Assembly: GCF_030269925.1 (NCBI RefSeq)
Contig: NC_085107.1
Coordinates: forward strand, 3,534,001-3,598,000
From: Bombyx mori
Taxonomy: Eukaryota > Arthropoda > Insecta > Lepidoptera > Bombycidae
Direction: 5' to 3'
Length of the DNA stretch: 64,000 nucleotides
Below the pieces are notes generated by a model. It did no database searches and was not told the DNA's origin. It saw only the letters and a list, made by a program, of their open reading frames with translations. A program made the position numbers and the translations under genes. Positions 31,806 to 43,762 of the stretch are shown here, in pieces. Position 1 is the stretch's first letter; each line of letters starts with the position of its first letter.

Positions 31806-31825
31806 TGGTGTGTTGATTTAGTTTC

Positions 31826-32062
31826 ACTCGAACTCTCCAGTAAGGCTACCAGGGTCTCTATGACAGCTGCTAGTGTCAGAACTACAGGCCCCTAATGACA
31901 GTGTCAGTAGATCGGGCGGTGCCGTATGGTCTCGATACAAATTTTACTCGAACTCTCCAACGAGTAAGACTACCAGGGTCTCTATGGCAGCTGCTAGTGT
32001 CAGAGCTGCAGGCGCCTAATGACAGTGTCAGTAGATCGGGCGGTGCCGTATGGTCTTGATAC
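31826..32062. repeat. Tandem duplication of about 118 bp
   Basis: Two adjacent copies each run from actcgaactctcca to tatggtctcgatacaaa (or tcttgatacaaa), with a few substitutions and a 4-base indel (gtaaggc/gagtaagac). The shared core includes ctgctagtgtcagarct and gatcgggcggtgccgtatgg. The first and last few bases are uncertain. Confidence 0.85.
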
Positions 32063-32176
32063 AAAGCCATGTCTGAATCCTACTAAACTATTGCTTGTTT
32101 TTTTATGTTAAAAACGAAATATGCGCATGGACTGTTATATACCTCTACGTTATATTATAATAATTATTATTCCCTT

Positions 32177-32258
32177 TAAGCTGAGCCAATATTAAGGCCA
32201 TGGCATTGCTAATGTCCATCAGCGACGGTAACCACTCACTGTCAGATGGGTCGTACAG
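32177..32258 (+). mobile_element. LINE 3' end (WNELP family), decayed
   Basis: It reads ggcattgctaatgtccatc and gcgacggtaaccactcact, the sense 3' end of the family. Confidence 0.65.
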
Positions 32259-33282
32259 TCCTGAAGCTAAAACTGCTAAGATAATCAGGAAAAAATAACG
32301 TAATCTTTCTTCCGTTGAAAACCAAAAATCTAAATGACGATTCAAATAAGAAAATATTGAACATTAATATTTTTGAATGAACAGTTACTTAAATACATTT
32401 CGTGAGTATCGCGTTTCATTTTAGCGAATAAGTTCCCCCGAAATCTTTTGTCAACTTTAAGGAAATTATGCTGCTACGCTTCGAATATTCTGGTACAGTC
32501 CATGTAATATGCTCTCGAAAGTAATTAAACACGGTGCTTTTATGCGCGACTTCCATTAAAATATCGGGCGAATATTTAATAAAATCATCTTTGCTGTCTT
32601 AAATATTATTTTGGGACATGAATAGTATATGTGTCGTAAGACTTATTGGAAATATACACCCAGTTATCGCCTACACACTCTCTCCTCTCTTCCTTCCGCT
32701 TAAAACTCCTGCAGATTAGACCAAAGGGAATGCTCTGCTTTAACATGTCCTGATTTAAACAAAAAAAACTCAACCTTATTCACATCCTTAACAAATGATT
32801 CGTTTTACCAACTAACCGAATTCCCTTATAAGACGTTGTCGAATCGAATACAGAAATGAGTGTTTTAAAAACCTCCCGGGTATTAGCGTAGGTGATCAAA
32901 TTCGTATTGTTTAAGGATGATGCTTGTGGTAGTTTTTATTTATTATACGTATGTATATAATAATACGCTTTTATTAGCTCGAGTTGCTTCTATCTCTCTA
33001 TTTAACTTTATCTTTAAAATTCATTCCCACCGACTTTAATAGGCATGTTTAAGATGATTTTTTACACGTACCAAAGACGATGACAACTATACATACAATG
33101 ACTATATTACTTTCGGTCAATGTCCTGACCGGAATAACCAGGATAAAAAAATCAGATTTCGGTTTGCTATTAAATTTATTTTTTTAATAGCATGTGATAA
33201 TTTTTACTGTATCATTTGAATTTAAAATGTGATACTACTGAAGGTAGAGTGAGTTAACGTCTTACGATACGTAATTCACGAA
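32259..33282. other. No feature seen
   Basis: AT-rich, no repeat or gene recognised. Confidence 0.45.
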
Positions 33283-33490
33283 TTTCAGTCTCTTTATCTC
33301 TGTTTTCTTCAACCCATGTCCATCCAATGCTTAGTGTAGTTTCATATGCATTCCATTCTTTTCGATCTCTTGCCTTTCGCATCCAGTCCTACCAACTGTT
33401 TTGACCAGGTCGTCCTCACTGGTTATGTGCCCACGTTATGACCACCAATACGAGGTCTCCACTCCAGTTCTTTTCTGTCACCGCAATTGT
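33283..33490. repeat. Repeat-like fragment, unclassified
   Basis: The stretch ttcttcaacccatgtccatc ... ccaactgttttgaccaggtc resembles a dispersed lepidopteran sequence I know from other moth DNA but cannot name. Only one copy is present in this window. Confidence 0.35.
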
Positions 33491-33584
33491 CAGTAGGGCA
33501 AAAGTACTGGAGTCACACAAAGTTCCTATCACGTCATGTCAGTAAACTATTTACTTTCGAAATTCACCATTTGCTGTGTTTTTG

Positions 33585-33692
33585 TTTTTTATAGCCCTTG
33601 TAGGCATACGAGCATACGGCCCACCTGATGGTGAGTGGTTACCGTCGCCCATGGACTTCAGCAATGCCAGGGACAGAGTCAAGCCCCTGCCT
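33585..33692 (-). mobile_element. LINE 3' end (WNELP family), truncated
   Basis: It reads cccttgtaggcatacgagc through gcaatgccagggacagag, nearly identical to 63609-63720. Confidence 0.8.
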
Positions 33693-35240
33693 AACGATAT
33701 ATATATTATATAATTTCATCAAGTACCTAGTCTCGCCTATCCAAAATACAACGTCATGTTTATTATATGATCAGACAACGTTTGATACGACTATTAAAGC
33801 TATCTTTAGAGCATTTAAAATAAGGCGCTCTACACAATACTGTAAATTAAATTTGTTGCTATAATTTTTATAGCACTGATTTCTGTCTCACAAAAAATTC
33901 AGTATAGTACTTTAATTTCTTCAATAAGATGAGTTATATATAACATTTAAAACAAATGGTCCACTAAATCGCCGAATCCTATATCTTTTACCAAAAACCA
34001 GATCTCAGAGAAGTACCATCAAATGAATCTGTAACGAAGTCTAGTTATTCTACTGGATTAAGTAAGACAGCTTATGAGTGTAACGAGCTTTTCTATCGTA
34101 ACTGAACTTGACGCTCACCGTACCGTGGTGTGGTTAGCTGTAACTTCCGCTGCCATGATCTCATCTCGTGTAGGGCCGTGATGCCACATGAATTTCTGTG
34201 TGTCTAGCCCCTGAAACAAGGCACGTGCCGCTGATTGCGGGTACTTGGCGTTGGCTAATGAGTCCTTCACGACGAGTGATGACTGCCGTAGATTAAAAAA
34301 AAGTGTAGAAAGAACTACTTTTGAATTTTGATTTTTATTTCATTAAAATTTCTTTGGGGTCCATTGTATCAATCGACTGATCGAAATACGACTGAATAAA
34401 CACTATGAACTTAAATATTGTATCGTAGCTTCTTGCACAATCTTCCTTTTTTGTATTATCAATTATATCTATTGTTATGCCGACAAGAGCAACGCCATCT
34501 GTCATCAAATAGCAGAAACGAGCATCAAAAGAGTTCTTTTGATTGATATGGAGAAATTTTAATGTTCTCGATAATTGTAGACTTATCGTGGCGACTATAA
34601 AACTGTTGCAGAGATGATATGAAAACAGTTAATAATCGGTTCTACTCGAAGCGAAACTGCGAACGCAACACCTGAAGCGAAGCTGGGAGGAGTGAATTGC
34701 GAATTGTGAATTAAATTGCCTTAAGGGTTTAATAGAGTTTTAATTTGTACTTCGGTGAAAGTTTTATTTATCGTGAGCTCCAGCACGTAACACTATGATG
34801 AAGTATTTCAAATCAAATCAGAAAATATAGATTTGTTTTTGTTTCTAAAAGCCAGTTGGTTTGTAGGCATTTAACTGAGTTACATAGCTGTAATAATTAG
34901 TCTATGGGTGAGCCACGATCCGAAGCCGGGGCGAATGGCATGGCCCACCGACATTCATTCATCTGACGCCAGCGCTGCAGCCACGCTCGTGTGAACTCGC
35001 CCTAACGCGCTCATTTAATTATGGGAACAAAAAAATGACTCCACAACCCTGAGCTTATTTCAATGAAAATTTCAATTTGTTGAGAATGTGGTTGTTTTTT
35101 ATTTTATATCGCGGTTCTATTTGATTTGACATATTATCTATTGACATAATAAAAATTTATCGAGTTCTTTGAATCCAATGTAGTACCTACATAATATTTG
35201 CTTTTATCTGTATTTTTAGCTTTATTTTATAACTATTCGC
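33693..35240. other. No gene; moderately GC-rich patches
   Basis: Patches at about 34130-34290 and 34900-35000 are less AT-rich than their surroundings, but no frame or repeat is recognisable. Confidence 0.4.
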
Positions 35241-35470
35241 TTTTTTTTATTGCTTAGATGTTTGTCGAGCTCAAAGTCCACCTGGTGTCAAGTGGTTACT
35301 GGAGCCCATAGACATCTACAAAGTAAATGCGCCACCCACCTTGAGATATATGTTCTAAGGTCTCAATATAGCTAAAACGGCTGCCCCACCCTTCAAACCG
35401 AAACGCATTACTGCTTCACGGCAGAAATAGGCTGGTACCGTGCGGACTCACAAAAGGTCCTGTCACCAGT
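35241..35470 (-). mobile_element. Bm1-type SINE, 3' part
   Basis: Body from ttttttttattgcttag to ctgtcaccagt, with a short deletion at the gcagggtggtggtacc block. Confidence 0.85.
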
Positions 35471-36282
35471 ATAATTATCGAGTTTATTATAGAGAAAAAC
35501 CTATGTATCAAAAGAATTATTCTTCTTTAGGTTTACATGTATTAGATTATTCTCTGCAAAATTATACAGTAACACATCTTATTGTTTGTTTGAAATGAAC
35601 AGTTCTTTGATCTTTTGAAATGTATGAAATAAAATAAAGATGTTTTAAAATAAAGATGTTTGCCGCTGTCATGCATGGTACGCGTCCTCTCGAGCTTTTA
35701 TTAAATAATTCACGTATAAGTTTTATTTTTTTATTTTCTCTTAAAAAGCTCATGGAATTTTCTGGGGACTTTTTTTAATTTTTTTTATTTTTTTTTTATT
35801 ATTTTTTTGGCACCTACTTTCTTCGTGGAGCTTGGGAGTTGCAACAAAGGAAAGATCTTCTATCGAGAGCGTGATATTGCTCAGTAGACCGACGGTCCTA
35901 ATATTATTATTCGGAACTTGTATATATGTAAGTTTATCTTGAATTGAAAATGTCGTTAGTAAGGTTCAGGTATCTTTCAAATATATTGTGCTTTGTGATA
36001 GGTACCCGCTACACAGAGTGGGTGGGTGAACCGGAACTAATTTGGGGGCATTAAATAATAATCTATATATTTATTCATATTAAGTGGCATAAGCCGCCAC
36101 ACATCTTCCAATTACCGCGACCGAATCCAGTCTTTAGGCCTTCCACGTCCATTTCTACAATCGTATTAAGTATGTAGGTACATAAAAAATGTATGTCCGG
36201 TATTTTTGGTCACTCGAAGGGCGAATGGCTAAACCTACCGCCATAATATTTGGAGGAAAGTTGAAGGTTTCTCGAAACGATA
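35471..36282. other. No feature seen
   Basis: AT-rich. T/A-rich low-complexity run at 35770-35808. The last two bases (TA) are the target duplication of the next element. Confidence 0.45.
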
Positions 36283-37717
36283 GGGTAAAGCCGAGATAGA
36301 TGCCCCACTTTTTGAAATAGTCATGTAATTTTGAAAATATTAATTTTATACGAATAATTTCTATTAATGTAGTTAGCTCAATCCTTTATGTTTAATTAGT
36401 ATAAATTTTTTTTAACCTATCAAATACAGATTTTGCAGAAATTCGTTTTCTGTAGAACCTTTTTTTGGAGGATAGATGCCTACTTGTATGGATAGTTGCC
36501 CCACCAAGAAAATACGGAGTAGGATAGATGCCTGCAGTGCAGGATAGATGCTCTTTATACCGTATAAACGAAAAAAACAAACCAAACATTATATAAGTTC
36601 TATTCCTAACACAGCAATTGTCTCCAAGAAACATGGGCCGTAATAGTAAAAAATATTTTGTATTTTTTAAGTCTTTGAATGTTTATAATTAAAAGATAAT
36701 TCTCATATCACACAAATGATCATAATTAAATTTTAAAGCGTTAAGTAAGCGTAAGCTTAACTACAATTTTTTTAGCTTTAACATGCATTATCCTATTTTT
36801 TTATTAAATTCAATATTTATTCAACAAAAATATAAATTCTTAATTGTTTATAAAATATTCACATTAAGTGTCAATGTGTACATTGCAAAATCATATTTTT
36901 TTATATTAAATTAACACAATAAAGATATCTTTATTATTTTGTCCAATTGAAGTTTAACTGGATAGTGCTTTCAATTTTCCACATTTTCTACATCATTTCT
37001 GAAAAACACGTTTCATGTAGCTAGTTCTGAAACATTAAACATTGAATCCAGTCGGATTGCGACTTCGTATTTTTATAGTTTTCAAAACATTCAATGCAAA
37101 TATATTTACATGCGTTTTAGGTTTATCCCTTAGATTTCTTTAGGGGCAAATCTATTGTTTTATTTCCTTTCATTCCATAGTTAAGTGGATTGTCTTCATC
37201 TTCGCTGCTTGAACTGTAAATCATTTGTTTGTGTTTTACGTTTTCGTGGCATAATTCTGCTATATTCTGAAATGGCAGAGTATGGAGGGATAGATGCCAC
37301 TAAAGGCACCTATACCCTAAAAAATCAGGGCAACTATCCTTTTTGATAAGGATAGATACCCAAATTTTTTGTAAATAAATTATAAACATAATAACATTTA
37401 TTTACACCTAGATGCAGACACAATGAACCAATATATTCACGTAGTAAAAAATATAATGGAATTTTACACTAATTATAAAGTTATACCACGCTAAATACTA
37501 ACCTTTAAATCTTTGACGTGTTCGTGAAATTCCGCGCGGAGAAAATCACATGCACGAGGAAAACCCTTCGTCACCACGCGATTATCAAATGATACATAAG
37601 GTATAGGGTAACTGTGGTTCCTACTTATTAAATTAATTTTTTGTCATGAGTGCGGGAAGTTAGGTTTTTAGAACATGAGGCATCTATCCCGCTGCGGCAT
37701 CTATCCAGGTTTTACCC
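36283..37717 (-). mobile_element. Decayed pogo-like (Tc1/mariner superfamily) DNA transposon
   Basis: Terminal inverted repeats of about 24 bp (GGGTAAAGCCGAGATAGATG at the left; GGGTAAAACCTGGATAGATG read inward from the right) are flanked by TA. The word ggatagatgcc recurs near both ends (36472, 36530, 36540, 37287, 37680, 37696). On the minus strand a C-terminal zinc-binding segment survives at about 37026-37110: CKYICIECFENY followed by SDWIQCLMFQN and LHETC. It resembles the DWIQC-type end of pogo/Tigger transposases. The catalytic core is not recognisable and stops are frequent, so the element is dead or internally deleted. Confidence 0.75.
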
Positions 37718-37756
37718 TATAGCTCAGTTGAATGTTATACCAAAGTATCTTACAAC

Positions 37757-37923
37757 TTTTTTTTTATGAATTAAGAATTTCTGGTGGCCCTAGAGGCCTT
37801 TCCAGATTCACCAGGACAGGTGGGCGAGCAAAGGTTCAATTAGGAGGGGTGGGATTTACTAACAGCTGCCTAAGTGCTTCCAAAGGAGACCTAACGACTA
37901 AAGAAAAACTGCTTCGCGAATGG
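37757..37923 (-). mobile_element. Jockey-family LINE 3' end, truncated
   Basis: It reads ctggtggccctagaggcc, caccaggacaggtgggcgag and cttcgcgaatgg, the reverse of the 3' UTR of the intact element. It is truncated before the hairpin and inserted just right of the pogo-like element. Confidence 0.8.
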
Positions 37924-39917
37924 GCTCTAAACTATGGCTATAGCTGAACTGCAGAAAAGTGTGCAATTAATCCGTGGGGCCATCGTGAACGTATCAAATA
38001 CAACCAATTGATAGATTACGTACGCTAATGATTTGCGTAATAAATACGAGTGACCTGGACTAGATTGGCATCGTCATTGTCTTTGTTAATAGATACGGCC
38101 TAATAACCAGCACTACCATCTTGGAATCCCGATTGAGGGTCACATTGTTATTGGCCGGACAGAACTAATTACTTGGGTAGTAAATGCTATATTTTTCTTT
38201 AGGATCAAAGTTCCAATTTCATTGCTAATATGCGAGGGTTGCGCCATACGTAGGCAGGCCAGCAGTATCCACTTGATCTTATCATTGGCTAAACGTAATG
38301 CAATTTCGATCTGTGTGCATTTAATTTCGTTTTTCTCTCGTGTTTGTTGTTTTAGCGTCTCACTTAACTTTCATTTTCTTTAAATTCAACAACGAATACT
38401 TTTTAAGGTTTTTATAAAACTTTGTAAAGTATGTAATTCAATTGTTTTTTATAGGTATTTCCAAGAGCTTGCAAGAAAATTCGCATTTTTTAAGATTTGT
38501 AGGTAGTGCAGATATCAAACGATATATTAATAGAAATGCTTTAAAAATCATTACGTTGACTTTGAATACGAAATAATTTTAGAACTTCTTTGATTGCCAA
38601 TAATATTTGCGTTGAATTTCCCGCCTTTCAGTAGATGGATGTGGGCTTATACCCACATGTGTTCTCGTTTTCGCCAACCCAGCCCAAGTGGGAGGTATTA
38701 TTAGCAATCTATTTTGAATCTCCAAGGCTCCTACGAGGATTTGAAGTGAACTAATAACGTGCGCACTTACAGTACTTGTGATAGGGCGTATTATGATTGC
38801 GGTTTTTCACTGTGAAGAATGGTTTTTAGTATAACGATTCTCTTTGGCAGGATATTCAGAAATCCGGGGTCAGAGACTTTTATTTAGAAGAGCTCATTAG
38901 TGGACAAGAAGATCATGGTAATGATGGTAATGGTAGGTACTTCTATTAGAGGCGAGATAGCCGTAATACAACACAATTGGGATCCAGACACAATGTCGAA
39001 AGGGGAGCAGCGATAGTAAATGAAAAGGTCAAAGATAATAATATATTTTATTCAATTAGAACAAACAAGCAATGTCCATCTTTTTTTGTGTATTTAATTA
39101 AATTTACGATTCATCCAATCGATATTATTAACTATTAATAAAATAATATTACAATTAACTAGTACAAGTTATCGAAAAAAGTTCCTAATTATACCTAGAT
39201 ATCTAGTAGGTATGGCTGGTAACACTAGCTACCTTATTACGTTCTTCGGAGTTGTGATGACTTCATATTAATTGTTTATGTTTAATCAGATACTTCTTTG
39301 ATTGGTTATTTAAATCCTTCAATTTCATGCAATTTTAAATCTGAAAATTAAAATTGTTTTTTAGTTCGTAATATATTTTAATAGATTATTTCGCAAGGCA
39401 AAGTTTGGCTTCCTGATGCCACCGCGACAACGTCGTAGCTTCCAATGATTACGTGCTTGATCTAAGGCATTGTCTTGATATTAGACGTCCAATTTAGCTC
39501 GTACAGTGCAATTTCCATCTTGCTGCTATTAGTTTAAGATTTAGATTGAAGGTGATGTAACAATATCGTGTTCGGGCTATCGCTTAACAATTGCTTCGAC
39601 GTTTTACGTTCTTCAATCAACAATAGTCGAAGTTTAAGTTACTGAAAAAAACATGTTTGTAAATAGAACAAGTTATAATTTTGAAACGATTTCGTATAGT
39701 TTTATTTGTTATGAAATGAATATTGGAATTTTAGTACAAATTTTAAGTTAAAAATAATGTTACTAAAAGCATTTTTGTTCTTCATAATAACAAAACTTCT
39801 ATTTAATTTCGAAAAAATAAAAAAAATGTAATATTTGGTATTTTATTGGCTTCAGTTGTGTTTAACATTTCGATTGACTAAAGAATAATGACGTGTCATT
39901 TTGAAGTGGAAGGTTTG
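37924..39917. other. No feature seen
   Basis: AT-rich, nothing recognised. Confidence 0.45.
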
Positions 39918-39921
39918 TAAA

Positions 39922-39956
39922 TATTTAAATCGCACAGTGCAAACTTACTCAGTCAA
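39922..39956 (+). promoter_or_regulatory. Candidate host core promoter (TATA-like + initiator)
   Basis: TATTTAAAT at 39922-39930 lies 29 bases before the A (39951) of TCAGTC, a perfect insect initiator. The spacing is right for a TATA/Inr promoter. A GC-richer stretch follows. Inference only; no transcript evidence is available. Confidence 0.4.
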
Positions 39957-40379
39957 ACAATCGGAGACAGTCTACGTTCCAAATCACATACGTCATTTTA
40001 GCTTGTAAAACGGTTAGATGTGTAAATCGAAAACGTTTTCTACGCGAAGATGATAAAGTTCGGAATCGAGCGCGCCAAATTCAAAAGATTTTTCAAACGA
40101 TACCGCTTTCGACCGCTCTTTCGGAGCGTTAGGCTTTCACGAAACCAGAAAAGGACGAGTATAGTTTTGCGTTTTTCGACGCGACCACAGATCGATATAC
40201 GGCGAGGCGCGATTGGACGTTTGCCTTGTGGAGGCGTGGCGGCTCAGCATTACCCAGTCGCCCTCTCAGATGTCTGTCGGTCTTGAACAGTGCCGCGTTA
40301 AATTTTCGAACAGTTGAATGCGTATTGTAAAACCGCCTGACGGCATACGGACGCGCGACGTTGCCAGATCACCGGAGAG
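39951..40379 (+). other. Candidate first exon of a host transcript
   Basis: From the proposed start at 39951 a GC-rich, CpG-containing stretch runs to a donor-like site, GAGAG/GTAAAAT, at 40379/40380. It is clearly richer in GC than its flanks and matches no repeat here. It contains a 78-codon frame from an ATG at 40050 (MIKFGIERAKFKRFFKRYR..., Arg-rich, unknown), which may be an upstream frame in a 5' UTR. The transcript could belong to the LIM gene at 61.7 kb or to another gene. Confidence 0.35.
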
Positions 40380-41413
40380 GTAAAATTACGATAAATAAAA
40401 TTTATGTTTGGAACCGCGTAAAGTGCTAGCCCCGAGTCGAGTACAGTATGTGCTACTGTTATTTTTCGTTGCTGTATTAAACCTTTTTTGAAGCGTCTTT
40501 TTTTTTTTTTTTGTTGTTGTTGTTTTTTTTTTTAAGAAGTTCCTCTTCTAGTTAACGCCTCTCCAAAGCGAATCGCTTCGCTTTTTACACTTTCACTTTG
40601 TCGAAGTTTTTGTTGAAGCTATTCAGGAAGCTCGTTCAAAGTTCTAACTTCAGACTTCTGGTTGCGGGAAACCGTGTGGAGGCTCCTTCTTTTGAATTTG
40701 CCGCAAACATTCTTTAACTATCAGGTTAATAGGAGATGACTCATAAAAATTGGAATTTTTTCGTTTGTTATGATTTGCTGTTAAGTTAGATGAGCATGTG
40801 TTGTTCCAACCGACGTTTCTGACTATCTGTAGCAAGCTTTGTTTTTTTTTTTTAACTTTAACTATCTTCTGTAGTAATTGACGTAAATAGTTCTAGAACT
40901 AGAGATTTAGACACCATTTTTATTTTAGACTTAAGTAGACATTTTCTTTAATACACGATACAGATTTACTTAAATTTAAAACTATTTATAAAAATCAAGA
41001 TTAGGTTTTTTTAAATATTTACTCACTAAATCGTTAACTATTATTTTGTCACATTCTACAACAGTTTTCATATATTTTTTTGTTTAATCTGCGCTATTGA
41101 GGCACGTGATAAATATTTGACAAGCAATTACATAATAGGTAGGTATCTAAAAAATACAATATGGCCGAAAGCGAAACTTTTTGCTGATAAAAAATTAAAA
41201 TACCAAAGACGTACATATTTGTTTTTAGGAATACCTACATAAAATTAATTGAGACGACAGCGTCTCGATTATATTTTCACATCATAGAACTTACTTATAG
41301 AAGACACTGTCTTCAATTTCTATTTACCATTGGCTCCGCGTGACGTATACAGCCTTACAGCTAGAAACATTTTTCTTTTATTAGATTGACGCGACAACAC
41401 AATCTTCCACTAT
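40380..41413. other. No feature seen
   Basis: AT-rich with T runs around 40500-40535. Would be intronic if the exon call is right. Confidence 0.4.
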
Positions 41414-41476
41414 TCCGGTAACCACTTAACACGAGGTGGGCTGTAAGCTCGTCCACCCATCCAAGCAATAAAAAAA
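41414..41476 (+). mobile_element. Bm1-type SINE, 3' tail only
   Basis: It reads ggtgggctgtaagctcgtcc and ends catccaagcaataaaaaaag, the last 60 bp of the SINE in sense orientation. Confidence 0.7.
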
Positions 41477-41810
41477 GAAATAAACGCCTTTGCCCAAAAA
41501 CATTAATAATACCACGGGTACAGCCAAACTGCTATGTAATAACAACTTGCTCTAGTTAATGGCGACGTGTTTTCGAATGTTCTCTGTTTGCCTTCGGAAA
41601 AAAAAAACAGCATATTGAATTCGTATGGGAATCGATGAAGTGCTAAGGTCGTCGGACATGTGAGATTCATAGGTCAGTAAATCTATATATACCTACATCT
41701 GCCGAGAAATTAGTGGGATTATGATAGAGCAAATTTCGCAGTGCCTCTTCAACAAGATGTTTGTTACGTGTTCACATGAAATTAAATAGCCATGTGGATT
41801 TTATTAAAAG

Positions 41811-41960
41811 TCATCGTGGCCTAATGATTAAGACGGCCCGCGTATCGTAGCCGTATCCCAGATCCCGCAAGCAGCTACCGATTCTACATAGTTCTAATTC
41901 ACGAATGTCTTCCACGATGAAGGATTAAAAATGAAATCCGCAAAAAAAAAAAATTGCGTA
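41811..41960 (+). mobile_element. tRNA-derived SINE head, diverged Bm1 relative
   Basis: It starts tcgtggcctaatgattaaga (A-box region of the Bm1 head) and continues to tcttccacgatgaagg and an A run, in the same order as the full Bm1 copies. The B box is degraded. Confidence 0.5.
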
Positions 41961-42159
41961 ATTACCATACAATTGAGATGTGGATCCTGAGTCTCAAGTT
42001 GGACGGTGGTTCACAATCTGTCAGTCTTAAAATAAAATAAAAATATTACTCTTAAAATAAGGTGGTCCGTGAATTGGTCCCTGAATAGAATATGCAATAA
42101 AAAAATGAGAAGTGTGGTTGCGATACGTAAAATTCATTTTTGCCGTCAACTTGCTTATG

Positions 42160-42262
42160 TTAACGTTGTAAGCGGACGAGCGTACAGCCTATCTGTTGAT
42201 GGGTGGTCAATGTCACTCATGGACATCAGCAATGCCAGGGGCAAAGCCAAGCAAGCCATGAT
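42160..42262 (-). mobile_element. LINE 3' end (WNELP family), decayed
   Basis: Diverged aagcggacgagcgtacagcc ... ggacatcagcaatgccaggg block. Confidence 0.7.
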
Positions 42263-42472
42263 ATACTGAAATCGCGGGTACCTACATGGCCAGTGAAAGA
42301 ATTTGAACAGTGTGTGATGTAGGAGAGGCTTAATTGCGCTTTGTATCGCTAAAGACGAAACTTCATAAAGCATTCTATAAAAAAAATATTTAAGGTACTC
42401 TTTTGGAAAGAAAAAATCTTGATGTTTTCGTAATTTACAAAAAATAAATAAAATACTAAAGTTTATATTATA

Positions 42473-42694
42473 CTAGCGACCCGCCCTCGCTTCGTTTCGG
42501 AAACTGTAATTTATTATTGATTTCTCCACTATTTAATGGATGTTATTATATATATAAACCTTCCTCTTTAATCACTCTATCTATTAAAAAAAACCGCATC
42601 AAAATCCGTTGCGTAGTTTTAAAGATTTAAGCATACATAGGGACACACAGATATAGGGACAGAGAAAGCGACTTTGTTTTATACTATGTAGTGA
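42473..42694 (-). mobile_element. Helitron-like element, second family
   Basis: On the minus strand it begins TCACTACATAGTATAAAACA after an A and ends GGGCGGGTCGCTAG before a T. The internal words cgcaacggattttgatgcgg and gtgtccctatgtatgc are typical of a widespread lepidopteran non-autonomous Helitron. 222 bp, no coding sequence. Confidence 0.75.
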
Positions 42695-42890
42695 TAAATA
42701 GTTCGATTTTTTAGAAATGCATTCGCATGTTTTATTTCTGTGAATGAGTGAGCGAGTTTTAACTAGAGGTGTGGAGTGATTTTCGGAAGGCCACGTACCT
42801 ACCTAAATACATCACTGACGCCAACTCAACCCGAGATGTGAATTCGAAGTATTGACTGCTTCTCAACAATTTACACAGAACGCTCGTTCA

Positions 42891-43160
42891 CGGCCGTCTG
42901 GTGTAGTGGTAAGTGACAGGGTCACTACAAAAGGGGGTCGCGGGTTAGAATCCCGTCAGGGGAAGATATTTGTATGATAAATATAAAAATGTCTTTTCCA
43001 GGGTTATGGATTTATATTAAATATATTATGTATGTGTATAATAAAAATATTACATTTATTTCCGTTATCTGGTACCTGTAACACAAGTTCTTTACGAACT
43101 TACCAGGGGACCAGTTAACGTGGCGTGATTGTTAGTAAATATTTATTTATTTATTTATTT
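42891..43160 (+). mobile_element. tRNA-derived SINE, family 2, copy 2
   Basis: Head CGGCCGTCTGGTGTAGTGG, B box GGGTTAGAATCCC, body gtcttttccagggttatgg and tggtacctgtaacacaag, tail of TTTA repeats (43139-43160). Matches 17611-17891. Confidence 0.8.
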
Positions 43161-43491
43161 ACTATGCGGCAAAATAAATACGATTGTGAAAAAATAATTC
43201 AATTAATACGAAACGCTCCCCCGTCTGTGAATGAGTGCAAAGCTTCTTAAGTTTAATCACAACAGATTTCACACAGTCAATTCTGTTACGTTCTTGTAAT
43301 TCGCATTTTGTATTGTTGACTTTTCGTGAAGACGATTTATGTAACTGTTTTTCTTTTAATTTTTATAGGGCAATATTAAAATTTTCAATGACATTCTTAA
43401 TTCGTTCGCGTGTATCACGTATACATATACAAGAATCTAGTGATCTTTTCAAGCAACAAATACGACAATGGAAATACGGGGAATCTTTAAG
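43161..43491. other. No feature seen
   Basis: Spacer between SINE copies. The frame at 43235-43516 has no recognisable content. Confidence 0.45.
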
Positions 43492-43699
43492 TTTTTTTTT
43501 TTTATTGTTTAGATAGGTGTAGACATGGTCCACCATGTCACAGCCCATCTGGTGCTAAGTGGTTACTGGAGCCCATAGACATCTATAACGTAAATGCCGC
43601 CACCCACCTTAAGATATGAGTTCTAAGGTCTGAGTATAGTTACACCGGCTGCCCCACCCTTCAAACCGAAACGCATTACTGCTTCACGGCAGAAATAGG
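43492..43699 (-). mobile_element. Bm1-type SINE, left arm of an inverted pair
   Basis: Body from the T run at 43492 to gcagaaatagg. A short insertion (tgtagacatggtccaccatg region) is present near the 3' end. It faces the plus-strand copy at 43763. Confidence 0.85.
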
Positions 43700-43762
43700 A
43701 AAATTTATTAAGTAATCAAAATGAAAACCCGCAAAATTAAAATTAATTAAGTAATCAAAATG

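Noticed and set aside
40050..40286. 78-codon frame as a confident protein-coding gene
   Set aside because: Arg-rich, no homologue recognised, and it may simply be an upstream frame within a GC-rich 5' exon; kept only inside the exon candidate.
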